Assembly: GCA_945947575.1 (NCBI GenBank)
Contig: CAMEYM010000002.1
Location: 108,175 to 172,174 of the forward strand
DNA from: Rhizobium sp. Q54
Lineage (GTDB): Bacteria; Pseudomonadota; Alphaproteobacteria; UBA2966; CAIVPW01
Length of the DNA: 64,000 nt
Reading direction: 5' to 3'
Shown: positions 7,978 to 19,504 of the stretch, in pieces
How the letters are laid out: every line of letters starts with the position of its first letter
Numbering within the stretch: position 1 is the first letter of the stretch
Made by a program: the position numbers and the translations under genes
Notes under the pieces: generated by a model
Told to the model about the DNA's origin: nothing
What the model saw: the letters and a program-made list of their open reading frames with translations, nothing else
The model's database searches: none

Positions 7978-8466
7978 ATGACGAAGAAGATGGAGGTGGT
8001 GCCGCCGGGGTACACGGCGGTGACACCGTGGGTCGTCGGCCAGGACACCGACGGCTTGATGACGTTCCTGGCGGCCGCGTTCGGCGCCGAGGAAGAGTCG
8101 CGCATCGCCGCGCCGGACGGGCGCATCGGCCACGCCGAGATGCGCATCGGCGACGCCATGGTGCTGATGTTCGACGCACCCGAGGACTGGCCGGCGACGC
8201 CCGCCTTCCTGCGCCTCTACGTTCCCGACGCCGACGCGGCCGTGTACAGCGCCATCAACGCCGGCGCCACGCTGATCACCAAGGTCACGCTGCTGTCGTT
8301 CGGCGACCGCGTCGGGCGCGTGCGCGACCCGTTCGGCAACGTCTACTGGATCCAGCAGCGCGTCGAGAACGTGAGCGGTGCGGAGATGCTGCGGCGCTGG
8401 GACAGCCCCAAGTGGCAGGAAGCGATGAACTACGTGCAGGCGAGCTTGAAGAAGGCGGTGCGTTAG
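7978..8466 (+). CDS. VOC (glyoxalase/bleomycin-resistance fold) family protein
   Basis: The ATG at 7978 follows GGGGGAGCG, and the 162-residue protein begins with the PhnB-like pattern PPGYTAVTPWVVGQD. Later segments IGHAEMRIGDAMVLMFD and RVRDPFGNVYWIQQRVE are characteristic of the VOC fold, in which paired beta-alpha-beta-beta-beta modules often bind a metal. The substrate is unknown. It is third in the operon divergent from the WYL regulator, two bases upstream of the DUF4386 gene. Confidence 0.85.
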   Translation: MTKKMEVVPPGYTAVTPWVVGQDTDGLMTFLAAAFGAEEESRIAAPDGRIGHAEMRIGDAMVLMFDAPEDWPATPAFLRLYVPDADAAVYSAINAGATLITKVTLLSFGDRVGRVRDPFGNVYWIQQRVENVSGAEMLRRWDSPKWQEAMNYVQASLKKAVR

Positions 8467-8468
8467 AC

Positions 8469-9179
8469 ATGACCGATCGGCGCGTCACGGCCGTCTGCGC
8501 GATCGCGCTTGCGATCGCGTTCAACGTGCCGTTCACCATCCTCGGCACTACCTACGACTACCCGGACATCCTGCGCCGGCCGGCGGGCGAAGCACTCGAT
8601 CTGTTCGCCGCGGGCGGCGCGTCGCTGATCCTGACCTGGCATGCGTTCGCGCTGACCGCGCTCGCGTTCGCGCCGATGGCGATCGCCCTGTCGCTGACGC
8701 GCGAGCGCGTGGCGACGCGACCCATGCTCGCCGTCGGCGCCGCGATCCTCGGCGCGCTGGCGGGCTTCGCCCAGGCGATCGGGTTGTGGCGCTGGGTGTT
8801 CGTCGTTCCGGGACTGGCGCGCGCGCATGCCGACGCTGCAGCCACTGCCGACGCCAAGCTGGCAGCCGAACGCGCTTTCGATGTCCTCAATCAGTACGGC
8901 GGCGTGGCGATCGGCGAGCACCTGGGGCAGCTGCTCACCGCGGCGTTCATCGTGACGCTGGCGCTGTTGCAGCGCGGCGAGGGCAACCGCAAGACCGCGT
9001 GGACCGGATTCGCGGCCGGCGCCGCCATCACCGTCGGCACGGGCGAAGGCCTGGCCATCGCGTTGGGTCGCTCGGGCGAGACGTTCGGCCTGATTACCAT
9101 CGCCGGATTCGCCGGCCTGACCGTGTGGCTGATCGCGACCGGAGTCGGACTCCTGCGACGGCAATACCCGAGCGCTTGA
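8469..9179 (+). CDS. DUF4386-like integral membrane protein
   Basis: A 236-residue protein with about six predicted membrane helices. The N-terminus (TAVCAIALAIAFNVPFTILGTTYDYPDILRR) and central layout resemble DUF4386 proteins, a family of unknown function. It begins two bases after the VOC stop, so it is the last gene of the four-gene operon. No enzymatic motif is visible. Confidence 0.75.
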   Translation: MTDRRVTAVCAIALAIAFNVPFTILGTTYDYPDILRRPAGEALDLFAAGGASLILTWHAFALTALAFAPMAIALSLTRERVATRPMLAVGAAILGALAGFAQAIGLWRWVFVVPGLARAHADAAATADAKLAAERAFDVLNQYGGVAIGEHLGQLLTAAFIVTLALLQRGEGNRKTAWTGFAAGAAITVGTGEGLAIALGRSGETFGLITIAGFAGLTVWLIATGVGLLRRQYPSA

Positions 9180-9193
9180 CGCGCCTCGCGCCG

Positions 9194-9577
9194 CTAACCG
9201 CGCTTCTTCAGCGTCAGCTCGATCTCGATCTTCATCTTGGGATCGGACAGCGCCGCTTCCATCATCGTGATGGCGGGGCGCACGGTGCCGAGGTACTTGC
9301 CCATCGTCGGCCAGCACGACTCGAAGTCGGCGGCTTTCGGCAGGATGTAGACGCAGCGCACGACGTCGGCGAACGCGAAGCCGGCCTGGTCGAGGGCGGC
9401 CTTGATGTTGACGAACGCCTGCTCGGTTTGCGCGACGACGTTGTCAGAGATGGTCTTCTTCGCATAGTCGAAGCCGGTGGTGCCGGACATCCACATCCAG
9501 TCGCCGTCAACGACGGCGCGGCTGTAGCCGATCTTCTGCTCGAACTCGGAACCGGATGAGATAAGCTTGCGAGGCAT
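9194..9577 (-). CDS. RidA/YjgF family protein
   Basis: This 127-residue protein matches the length and core of RidA proteins: YSRAVVDGDWMWMSGTTG, QTEQAFVNIKAALDQAGFAFADVVR, VRPAITMMEA and a C-terminal KIEIELT. RidA enzymes hydrolyse reactive 2-aminoacrylate-type imines. The conserved Arg of the RPA segment and the Glu near the C-terminus are present. It converges with the DUF4386 gene, 14 bases away, and diverges from the HIT gene. Confidence 0.9.
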   Translation of the reverse strand: MPRKLISSGSEFEQKIGYSRAVVDGDWMWMSGTTGFDYAKKTISDNVVAQTEQAFVNIKAALDQAGFAFADVVRCVYILPKAADFESCWPTMGKYLGTVRPAITMMEAALSDPKMKIEIELTLKKRG

Positions 9578-9615
9578 AGGCGAGTCGATCCTTCCCCATC
9601 TAAACGAGCACCGGC

Positions 9616-10033
9616 ATGACGCGATGCGTGTTCTGCGAAATCCTGGACAGAAAGCTTGATCCCGAGCTGATCGCTTACGAGGACGAACACGTCATCGGGC
9701 TGGTGTCCCTGCAACAGAAGCCCGGCAATCACGGTCACGTTCTTGCCTTGCCAAGGCGGCATGTACCATACCTCTATGACCTGCCGAATGACCTTCATGC
9801 GCCGCTGCTAGGGGGGGGTGCAGCGGCTGGCGCGGGCCACCAAAGCAGCATTCTCCGCCGACGGCATCCAGATCCGCCAAAACAACGAGCCGGCCGCAGG
9901 ACAGGATGTCTTTCACCTGCATGTTCACATTGTGCCGCGCTTCCAGGGGGACGGCTTCGACGCTAAGAAGTACGAGCGGCTGCCGTTGGAGATTCGCACA
10001 GAGCTTGCCGCGAAGCTGCGGGCAGCAATCTAG
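9616..10033 (+). pseudogene. HIT-family protein split by a frameshift in a G8 run
   Basis: The first frame (9616 on) carries the HIT N-terminus CVFCEILDRKLDPELIAYED and HVLALPRRHVPYLYDL. The second frame (to 10033) carries the rest, including the histidine triad [10 protein letters not shown]. The frames join at the run of eight G at 9811-9818; removing one G gives a continuous, normal-length HIT hydrolase of about 138 residues. HIT proteins hydrolyse nucleotide phosphoramidates and related substrates. The break is either a homopolymer sequencing error or a real frameshift. Both halves are otherwise well conserved, which favours error. Confidence 0.8.
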
Positions 10034-10054
10034 AGTCTCCCTAGTGCACCTACC

Positions 10055-11239
10055 TCACAGCGGATCGTACGAGATCTTGATGCGGCCCGCCGCGGTGCGG
10101 GCGGCGGCGCGGGCGGTGTCGGTGTCGCCGTGGGGAGCGAGCGCCAGCGCCACGCCCATCCGCCGATGCGGGCGCGTGGATGGTTTGCCGAAGATCCGCA
10201 CATCGACGCTGATGCGTGGTGATTCCGGACGGAGCGCGTCGCTCAGTCCGGTGATGCGGAAGGCTTCGGCGTTGCGGTCTGCAAGAATGACGGCGGACGC
10301 GGACGGGCCGAGCTGCGTGATGGCCGGAATGGGCAAGCCGAGAATCGCACGCGCGTGCAGGTCGAACTCGGTCAGGTTCTGGGAGATCAGCGTCACCATG
10401 CCGGTGTCGTGCGGGCGCGGCGACAGCTCGGAGAAGATGACGGTGTCGCCGACGACGAAGAACTCAACGCCGAACAGGCCGTAGCCGCCGAGGTTGTCGA
10501 CCACCTTGCGCGCCATGTCCTGCGCCGACGTCAGGGCCTTTGGCGACATGGCTGCGGGTTGCCACGACTCCTGATAGTCACCCCGCTCCTGCCGGTGCCC
10601 GATGGGATCGCAGAAGATCACGCCTTCGCGCGTGCGGATGGTCAGCAGGGTGATCTCGTAGTCGAACGCGACGAACGCCTCGACAATGACGCGCGTGCGG
10701 TCGCCGCGCATGCCGGCGACCGCGTAGTCCCAGGCTGCGTCGATCTTGCCGGCATCGCGCACGGTGCTCTGGCCTTTGCCGGAGGACGACATCACCGGTT
10801 TGATGATGCACGGCAGGCCGACCTTGGTGACCGCAGCGCGAAGTTCTTCCCGCGTTTCGGCGTAGAGGTACTTTGACGTCGGGAGACCGAGTTCCCTCGC
10901 CGCGACCTCGCGAATGCGGTCGCGGTTCATGGTCATTTGAGTCGCGCGGGCCGAGGGCACGATGTTGAAGCCGCGATCCTCGTAGTCCTTCAGCACTTCC
11001 GTGCGGATGGCCTCGATCTCGGGCACGACGAAGTCGGGCCTGTGCTTCTCGATGACGGCGCCGAGCGCCGGGCCATCCAGCATGGAAAACACCTCCGCCG
11101 CGTCGGCCACCTGCATGGCCGGCGCCCCGGCATAGCTGTCGCAGGCGATGACGTGACACCCGAGCCGCTTGGCGGAGATGACAAACTCGCGGCCGAGCTC
11201 GCCGGCGCCCAGCAGCAGAATCTTAGCGGTGGGGATCAC
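10055..11239 (-). CDS. purT: Formate-dependent phosphoribosylglycinamide formyltransferase PurT
   Basis: A 394-residue ATP-grasp enzyme. It starts with ILLLGAGELGREFVISAKRLG, contains KPVMSSSGKGQS in the ATP-binding region and FFVVGDTVIFSELSPRPHDTGMVTL near the metal site, all typical of PurT. It makes formyl-GAR from formate, ATP and GAR, the folate-independent route in purine synthesis. Its start lies three bases after the guaA stop, so guaA and purT are co-transcribed. The HIT gene converges on its 3' end. Confidence 0.95.
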   Translation of the reverse strand: MIPTAKILLLGAGELGREFVISAKRLGCHVIACDSYAGAPAMQVADAAEVFSMLDGPALGAVIEKHRPDFVVPEIEAIRTEVLKDYEDRGFNIVPSARATQMTMNRDRIREVAARELGLPTSKYLYAETREELRAAVTKVGLPCIIKPVMSSSGKGQSTVRDAGKIDAAWDYAVAGMRGDRTRVIVEAFVAFDYEITLLTIRTREGVIFCDPIGHRQERGDYQESWQPAAMSPKALTSAQDMARKVVDNLGGYGLFGVEFFVVGDTVIFSELSPRPHDTGMVTLISQNLTEFDLHARAILGLPIPAITQLGPSASAVILADRNAEAFRITGLSDALRPESPRISVDVRIFGKPSTRPHRRMGVALALAPHGDTDTARAAARTAAGRIKISYDPL

Positions 11240-11242
11240 GGT

Positions 11243-12790
11243 CTATTCCCACTCGATCGTGCCGGGCGGCTTGGACGTAATGTCGTAAGTGACGCGGTTG
11301 ATGCCGCGCACCTCGTTGACGATGCGGTTGGCAACGCGGCCCAGGAACTCGTGCGGGAACGGGTAGGTGTCGGCGGTCATGCCATCTGTCGAGGTCACCG
11401 CGCGGAGCGCGCAGGCGAAGTCGTAGGAGCGGCCGTCGCCCATGACGCCGACCGAGCGCACGGGCAGCAGCACGACGAAGGCCTGCCAGATGGCGTCGTA
11501 GAGGCCGGCGTTGCGGATTTCTTCCAGGTAGATCGTGTCGGCCTTGCGCAGGAGCGCGAGCTTTTCCGCCGTCACTTCGCCGGGGATGCGGATGGCGAGG
11601 CCGGGGCCCGGAAACGGGTGGCGGCCAACGAAGCTGGCGGGCAGGCCGAGCTCGCGCCCCAAGGCGCGCACTTCGTCCTTGAACAGCGCGCGCAGCGGTT
11701 CGACCAGCTTGAGCTTCATGCGGTCGGGCAAGCCGCCGACATTGTGGTGGCTCTTGATGGTGACGGACGGGCCGCCGTGGAACGACACGGACTCGATGAC
11801 GTCGGGGTAGAGCGTGCCTTGCGCCAGGAACTCGGCGCCGCCGACCTTGTGCGCCTCCTCGTCGAACACGTCGATGAAGGTGGCGCCGATGATCTTGCGC
11901 TTCTTCTCGGGATCGGTGACGCCGGCGAGGCGCGACAGGAACAGCTCGGATGCGTCGCGGTGGACGAGCGGAATGTTGTAGTTGCGGCGGAACAGGTCGA
12001 CGACCGTCTCGGCCTCGCCGGCGCGCAGCACGCCATTGTCCACCAGGATGCAGGTGAGCTGCTCGCCGATCGCCTCGTGCAGCAGGACGGCGACGACGGA
12101 GGAGTCGACGCCGCCGGAGACGCCGCAGATCACCTTGCCCTTGCCGATGCGCTTGCGTAAGCCCGCGACTTCCTGAGCGCGGAAGGCGGCCATGGTCCAG
12201 TCGCCGCGGCATCCGGCGATGCCGTGGGTGAAGTTGCGCAGCAGTTGCGCGCCGTGGGGCGTATGCGCGACCTCGAGGTGGAACTGCACGCCGTAGTACT
12301 TGCGCGCGTCGTCGGCGATGGCGGCGAACGGCGCGCCCTCGGACTGGGCGACGACGCGGAAGCCCGGCGGCAGCTGGGTGACGCGGTCGCCGTGGCTCAT
12401 CCACACCTGTTCGCGCGCGCCGCGCTTCCACACGTCGTGGAACAGGGCGCAGTCGTCCTGCACTTCGACATAGGCGCGGCCGAATTCGCGGTGGTGGCCC
12501 GCCTCGACGGTGCCGCTGAGCTGGGCGACCATGGTCTGCTGGCCGTAGCAAATGCCGAGCACCGGCAGCTTCGCGGCGAACACCTCGGCCGGGGCGCGCG
12601 GCGTGCCGGTGTCGAGAACGGACGCCGGGCCGCCCGAGAGGATGACGGCCTTGGTCGGCGCCGCGGCGAGTGCGGCGGCGGCGGACTGATAAGGCGCTAC
12701 GTCGCAGTACACGCCACTCTCGCGCACGCGGCGCGCGATCAGCTGGGTGAACTGGGAGCCGAAATCGACGATGAGGACGCGGTCGGACAT
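11243..12790 (-). CDS. guaA: GMP synthase (glutamine-hydrolysing)
   Basis: The start is ATG 12790 ([22 protein letters not shown]); the track adds seven upstream residues. The N-terminal class I amidotransferase has Cys in GICYGQQTM and the His-Glu pair in [12 protein letters not shown]. The ATP pyrophosphatase domain has the SGGVDSS P-loop, and the C-terminus ends with the dimerisation segment [18 protein letters not shown]. It converts XMP to GMP. The length of 515 residues is normal. It follows a REP-like element and leads into purT. Confidence 0.98.
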   Translation of the reverse strand: MSDRVLIVDFGSQFTQLIARRVRESGVYCDVAPYQSAAAALAAAPTKAVILSGGPASVLDTGTPRAPAEVFAAKLPVLGICYGQQTMVAQLSGTVEAGHHREFGRAYVEVQDDCALFHDVWKRGAREQVWMSHGDRVTQLPPGFRVVAQSEGAPFAAIADDARKYYGVQFHLEVAHTPHGAQLLRNFTHGIAGCRGDWTMAAFRAQEVAGLRKRIGKGKVICGVSGGVDSSVVAVLLHEAIGEQLTCILVDNGVLRAGEAETVVDLFRRNYNIPLVHRDASELFLSRLAGVTDPEKKRKIIGATFIDVFDEEAHKVGGAEFLAQGTLYPDVIESVSFHGGPSVTIKSHHNVGGLPDRMKLKLVEPLRALFKDEVRALGRELGLPASFVGRHPFPGPGLAIRIPGEVTAEKLALLRKADTIYLEEIRNAGLYDAIWQAFVVLLPVRSVGVMGDGRSYDFACALRAVTSTDGMTADTYPFPHEFLGRVANRIVNEVRGINRVTYDITSKPPGTIEWE

Positions 12791-12814
12791 TTCTACTCTC
12801 GCTGCGCGCAACCG

Positions 12815-12858
12815 CGCGACCCCCCACCCCAGCCCTCCCCCGCAAGGGGGGAGGGGGA
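12815..12858. repeat. REP-like palindromic intergenic element
   Basis: Between rsmB and guaA lies CCACCCCAGCCCTCCCCC, a GCAA loop, then GGGGGGAGGGGG, forming a 9-bp stem. This is a classic REP layout and is related to the element near 1,265. It probably forms a stable hairpin in the rsmB-guaA intergenic RNA and could attenuate read-through. Confidence 0.65.
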
Positions 12859-12872
12859 CACTACTACCTGGG

Positions 12873-14182
12873 TCATTGTTTCCGTTCCAGGATGGCGATG
12901 AAGAAGCCGTCGGTGTTGTTCTCGAACGGAGTCAGCAGCAGCAGCGGCATTTCGGAGGGCGGCTTGTCGCCGATGACCTCGCGCCAGCGGTTGGCGACCG
13001 AGCCGAGCTTGAAGTCGCGGTGAGAGGCCAGGAAGCCATCGACCTGGGCATGGTTCTCGGGGCGGAACAGGGAGCAGGTGACGTACACCAGGCTGCCGCC
13101 GGGGCGCACGGCCTGGGCGGCGGCGGCGAGGATCGCCTGCTGGCGGTCGGCGTAGTCGGCGATGGTCGCGGGGGTGGTGCGCCACTTGGCGGCAGGGTTG
13201 CGGCGCCAGGCGCCGCTGCCGCTGCAGGGAGCGTCCACGAGGACTCGATCGGCCCCCTGCCCTAGCCCAGCGAGCACCGTGGCGGCGTCGTGCATGGGAT
13301 GAGTCTCGATGATGGTGGCGCCCGAGCGCGCGACGCGGTGCTCGGCGGCATCGAGGCGCTGGGAGGCGACATCGAAGGCGATGAGCCGGCCCTGGTTCTG
13401 CATCTGGGCGGCGAGCGCCAGGGACTTGCCGCCGCCGCCGGCGCACCAGTCGATGACGGTCTCGCCGGGCTGCGCGCCGACCAGCAAGGCCATCAGCTGC
13501 GAGCCTTCGTCTTGCACCTCGACGAGGCCGTCGCGGAAGGCGGACGAGCCGGCGATGTTGGCGCGCGCGTCGAGACGCAGGCCGACCGGCGACAGCGGTG
13601 TCGGCTGGGCGGCGATGCCTTCGCGGGCGAGCGCGGCGACGGCGGCGTCGCGATCGCCGCGCAAGGTGTTGACGCGCAGGTCCACCGGCGCGCGCTGGGA
13701 CAGCGCGGCAAGCTCGATCGCGGCGTCGTCGCCGAACACCTCGCGGATCGGATCGTCGAGCAATGGAGGGTAGTTGCCGCGCACCCAGTCCGGCGGCTCC
13801 TCCGCCGGCGCGCGCAAGCGCGCGACGACAGCGCGTTCCTTGTCGGTGAGGGGCGCGGGCGCGTGCTCGGTGCCTGTGAAGCGTTCCGCCAAGGCAGCGT
13901 CGTCGAGAGACTCGTCTTTCACGAGCGCGGCGGTCACCAGATCGCGCGGGCCGGCGTCGCCGACGTCGACGTGGCCGAGCGCCCATTCGAGCTCGGCGCG
14001 GCGGCGCAGCACGGAGTAGACGACGTTCTGGATGTAGGCGCGGTCTTTGGCGCCGGCGTAGCGGCGCTGGCGGAACCAGTGGGCGACGAGGCGGTCGGCA
14101 GCTTGCCCCTTGGTCCCTTCGGCGTCGGACAGAATCTGGTCGAGAAGGCCAATCGCGGCTTCGGTCCGCGCCGCGGGTGTCA

Positions 14183-14183
<1 letters not shown>
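12873..14183 (-). CDS. rsmB: 16S rRNA cytosine-C5 methyltransferase (RsmB/NOP2 family)
   Basis: The start ATG at 14183 overlaps the guaB stop by one base (TAATG), so it is translationally coupled; the track's longer frame is an artefact. Residues 1-140 form an NusB-like RNA-binding domain. The catalytic domain has the SAM motif [19 protein letters not shown] and the two m5C cysteines in [15 protein letters not shown] and [12 protein letters not shown]. The family methylates 16S rRNA, C967 in E. coli. The length of 436 residues is normal. It might be a sibling NOP2/Sun enzyme with another target. Confidence 0.9.
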
Positions 14184-16471
<2,288 letters not shown>

Positions 16472-16475
<4 letters not shown>

Positions 16476-17176
16476 CCCTTGAACCCCATCGCCACCACGT
16501 AGATCTCGGCCGAGTCCTGGCGGCTCGACTTGGGCTTGAAGGTGCGCACGGCGTCGAAGCGATCGCGCAGTTGAACGATGAACGGAGTCTCCTGGCCGCT
16601 GCGCATGAGCTTGGCGGCGAAGGAGCCGCCGCGGCGGAGCAGATGTTCCGCGGTGGCGAAGGCGTCGTCGGCGAGCGACGCGGCGCGCAGCGCATCGACC
16701 GTGCGGTTGCCGCTGGCGGCGGGCGCCATGTCGCTGAGCACGACATCGACCGGGCCGCCGAGCATTTCCTGGAGCGTGGGGAGCGTGTCCAGCTTGGAAA
16801 TGTCGAGCACGACCGAGGTGGCGCCGGCGAGCGAAACCATCTCGAGCTGATCGACGGCGAACACGGCGCCCCGGCCCTCCAGCGGGTCGACGCGCTCCAC
16901 GGCGACCTGAGTCCAGCCACCGGGAGCGGCGCCAAGGTCGAGGACGCGCTTGCCGGGGCCGAGCAGGTGGAACTTGTCGTCGATCTCGATGATCTTGAAG
17001 GCGGCGCGCGAGCGGTAGCCTTTGGCCTTGGCATCAGCAACGAAGGGATCGCGCAGCTGGCGCGTGATCCAGCGTTGGGACGATACCGAGCGGCCCGTCT
17101 TCGGCGTCGGCGTGCGCACGTCACCGGCGGTGCGGGCCCGACCTTTGCCGGGCCCCTTCCCCTTCGCGGCGGCCAC
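16472..17176 (-). CDS. rlmE: 23S rRNA 2'-O-ribose methyltransferase RlmE (RrmJ/FtsJ)
   Basis: A 234-residue protein with GTG start directly after the ppx stop codon. After a basic tail it has RSRAAFKIIEIDDKF, the SAM motif VLDLGAAPGGWTQVAVE, VLSDMAPAASGN, AAKLMRSGQE and SRQDSAEIYVVAMGF. Together these supply the K-D-K-E catalytic tetrad of FtsJ-type enzymes. RlmE methylates U2552 of 23S rRNA on the 50S subunit. The zero-base junction with ppx indicates coupled translation. Confidence 0.96.
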
Positions 17177-18262
17177 TTACGTGCGTGCCGCGCCGACGAC
17201 GGCGTGGGTGCCCATGAGCGAGCGCAGGATGCCTTCGCGCAGGCCACGGTCGGCGACGCGCACGCCGCCGGACGGCCAGGTGCGCAGGATCGCCTCGAGC
17301 GCGGCGCAGCCCGGCAGCACGAGGTCGGCGCGGCCGCGGCGGATGCAGGGGTGGGCGACGCGCTCGGCATAGGTCATGCCGACGAGGCGGCGCGATACCG
17401 CGAGCAGGTCGGTGGTCGGGACGAAGGCGCCGTCGACCAGCGAGCGGTCGTAGCGCGGCAGGTCGCCGAGTACCGCGGCGAGAGTGGTGACCGTGCCGGA
17501 GATGCCGACCATGCGGGCGCCGGCGTCTTCGAAGTGCTGGCGCAGCTGGTTCTTGCGCTCGAACTCGACCAGGCGGTCCTGCACGTCGGCGACCATGCCC
17601 TCGTAGGCCGGGGCGTCCGGCTCGCGGCCGCCGTGGGCCTCGGCCAGGGTGACGACACCGCAGGGCAGCGACGTCCACGCCAGCATCATCGGCTCCTCGC
17701 CGGCGATGAGGCGCGTCCAGATCAGCTCCGTGCTGCCGCCGCCGATGTCGAAGACGAGGGTGTACTCGGATGCCGAGTCGAGCAGCGGCGTGCAACCGGA
17801 CAGCGCGAGCCGCGCTTCTTCCTCGGGCGGGATGACGTCAAGGCGCAGGCCCGTCTCCTGCTCGACGCGGCGCAGGAACTCGTGGCCGTTGCGCGCCCGG
17901 CGGCAGGCCTCGGTAGCGACGTGGCGCTCGTGGGTGACGTTGTGGCGGCGCATCTTCTGCGCGCACACCGACAGGGCGGAAATGGTGCGGTCCATGGCGG
18001 CCTGGGAGAGCGCGCCGGTCTCGGCGACGCCGGCGCCCAGGCGCACGATGCGGGAATACGAGTCCACGACCCGGAAGCCGTCACCGGCCGGTCGAGCTAT
18101 TAGGAGGCGACAGTTGTTGGTGCCAAGGTCGACCGCGGCGTACGTCACTTCGGGACGTGCGGCGCCATCGACCTCATCGTGCGCACTGCGCAAAGCGTTG
18201 TGTGTTGCCGTTTCGCGCGCGGCCTGGCCCAAGCCTCCGTTTGTCGTCCGCACTACACTCAT
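17177..18262 (-). CDS. Ppx/GppA exopolyphosphatase/pppGpp phosphatase family
   Basis: The frame extends to 18319, but ATG 18262 (MSVVRTTNGG) is the more likely start. The actin-like ATPase fold has phosphate-binding motifs DLGTNNCRLLIA and FDIGGGSTELIW, with the catalytic Glu in HVATEACRRARNG, as in Ppx/GppA. It is about 361 residues, the single-module short form without the C-terminal HD domain, common in alphaproteobacteria next to rlmE. The substrate could be polyphosphate or pppGpp; sequence alone does not decide. Confidence 0.9.
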   Translation of the reverse strand: MSVVRTTNGGLGQAARETATHNALRSAHDEVDGAARPEVTYAAVDLGTNNCRLLIARPAGDGFRVVDSYSRIVRLGAGVAETGALSQAAMDRTISALSVCAQKMRRHNVTHERHVATEACRRARNGHEFLRRVEQETGLRLDVIPPEEEARLALSGCTPLLDSASEYTLVFDIGGGSTELIWTRLIAGEEPMMLAWTSLPCGVVTLAEAHGGREPDAPAYEGMVADVQDRLVEFERKNQLRQHFEDAGARMVGISGTVTTLAAVLGDLPRYDRSLVDGAFVPTTDLLAVSRRLVGMTYAERVAHPCIRRGRADLVLPGCAALEAILRTWPSGGVRVADRGLREGILRSLMGTHAVVGAART

Positions 18263-18379
18263 CCCTCGCGCTGCGGCGCTACGCTGCCGGCGCGGTTTGA
18301 CACACTGTAACAGGTTCAACGGGTCCGTCGAGGGAGGGTCAGAAAGCGAGCGGCGCCGCGGAGTTCCGCCGTCCGCGCG

Positions 18380-18408
18380 TTGACATCACCGGGAGCCCCA
18401 CCTACTTT
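18380..18408 (+). promoter_or_regulatory. Sigma70-type promoter of tRNA-Gln
   Basis: TTGACA and TACTTT are separated by exactly 17 bases. The predicted start of transcription falls near 18,415, about 20 bases before the mature tRNA 5' end, which suits a stable-RNA gene. Confidence 0.65.
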
Positions 18409-18433
18409 CCCGCCGCGACCGCGCTGTCCCTGC

Positions 18434-18507
18434 TGGGGGATAGTTTAATGGTAGAACTTCCGGCTCTGACCCGGACAGTCTTGGTTCGAATCCAGGTCCC
18501 CCAGCCA
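18434..18507 (+). tRNA. tRNA-Gln (anticodon CUG)
   Basis: A full cloverleaf can be folded. The 7-bp acceptor is TGGGGGA/TCCCCCA, the anticodon stem is TCCGG/CCGGA with loop CTCTGAC (anticodon CTG at 18466-18468), and the T-arm contains GGTTCGAATCC. The discriminator G is followed by an encoded CCA at 18505-18507. The leading U1-A72 pair is typical of tRNA-Gln. It reads CAG codons. The remnant of a mobile element starts four bases downstream. Confidence 0.95.
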
Positions 18508-18511
18508 GATC

Positions 18512-19204
18512 TCACTCTTGCCCGGATTGGCCATTGTTCACCGCCTCGTGGCGGGTGGCGATGGCGGTGGTTTCCGCCAACAGATCAAAGGGTTGGCGGA
18601 AGGTGGCGGTCATCTCGCCATGCGCCCAGGAGCAGTTCGATAGCAGGAAGTTGAGCAGTCGGCGTTTCTGGCGCGGTTCCTGCCGCGCGAACAGCCGCTG
18701 CGCGTTCCGCGCCAGTTCGAGAAGCTGCACGCCCTCGTCCATGTAGGACTGCTCGGCGGACTCGTGCCGGTCGATCTCCCGTTGCAGGCGCAATTGTTCC
18801 TCGCGCCACTCGCCGGCGAAGCGGTCGTAGAAGTCGCCGCCGATCTTGCCGTCGAGCTTGTCGATGTACATCGCGTTGATGCGCTCGCCGAGTCGCTTGT
18901 GCTCGGCACGCAGCCACTCCATCGCGGCCTCGTGCTCGCGCCGCTCATCGGCGTGGCTGGCCTGAAGCGCCTCGCGCACCCAGCCCAGCACCTCGTCGTC
19001 GAAGCGCAGCCGGCCGAGCAGTTCCGTGAACCGCTCCTCCAGCACCTCCTCGCGCACGTATTTGCGGGTGCAGACCGGCTTCCGGCCTTCACTTTTGTCC
19101 GCGTAGCCGGTGCAATGGTAGTAGACGTAGCGCTGCTTCTTGATCTCGCCGACGATCGAGCAGCCGCAGGTGCCGCAGGAGATCAGCCCGGAGAACGCGA
19201 AACG
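18512..19204 (-). pseudogene. Serine recombinase C-terminal fragment
   Basis: About 230 residues of a large serine recombinase remain. They comprise the segment FAFSGLISCGTCGCSIVG with a zinc-ribbon CxxC, the second Cys pair further on (YYHCTGY, VCTRKYV), then a long coiled coil (REEQLRLQREIDRHES) and the C-terminal tail. The catalytic Ser domain and the recombinase core are missing; at about 19,204 the sequence switches abruptly to an unrelated gene fragment on the other strand. The ORF track's N-terminus is antisense to that fragment. The gene ends four bases from the tRNA-Gln, the usual position for an integrase beside its attachment site. Confidence 0.85.
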
Positions 19205-19492
19205 TGGCGCACGCCGGAGGGCGCCGGCGCCACGCTCGAAGGCCGGGCGCTTCATCCGGTTGTCCATTTCACCCTGAACGACGCACGTGCTTACGCGCAG
19301 TGGGCCGGTGGGCGTCTCCCGACAGAAGTGGAGTGGGAGTGCGCGGCAAGCCTGGGCCTGTTCGACCCGCAGGACCCGGAATCCGGCGCACGCCACCCCG
19401 ATGGCACGCTGTGCGCCAATGTCGGGATGGATGCGAAAGCCGCAACGCACGGCCAACGCAAGGGCAGCACTGGTCACCAAGCCAACACATAG
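19205..19492 (+). pseudogene. Formylglycine-generating-enzyme (FGE-sulfatase) domain fragment
   Basis: From 19205 the plus frame reads WRTPEG, then HPVVHFTLNDARAYAQWAGG and RLPTEVEWECAA. These are core signatures of FGE-sulfatase/SUMF1-type domains. Both the N-terminal half and the C-terminal catalytic part are absent; after the EWE motif the sequence quickly stops matching. Upstream of 19205 the open frame is antisense to the recombinase, so the start in the ORF track is not meaningful. It is a piece of a larger gene captured in a mosaic next to tRNA-Gln. Confidence 0.75.
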
Positions 19493-19504
19493 GCAAACAG
19501 ACGC

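Noticed and set aside
18764-19204. N-terminal part of the plus ORF leading into the FGE fragment
   Set aside because: It is antisense to the serine recombinase fragment; only the part after 19205 matches FGE.
19205-19492. FGE fragment as a variable protein of a diversity-generating retroelement
   Set aside because: Such variable proteins share this fold, but no reverse transcriptase, template repeat or variable repeat is seen nearby.
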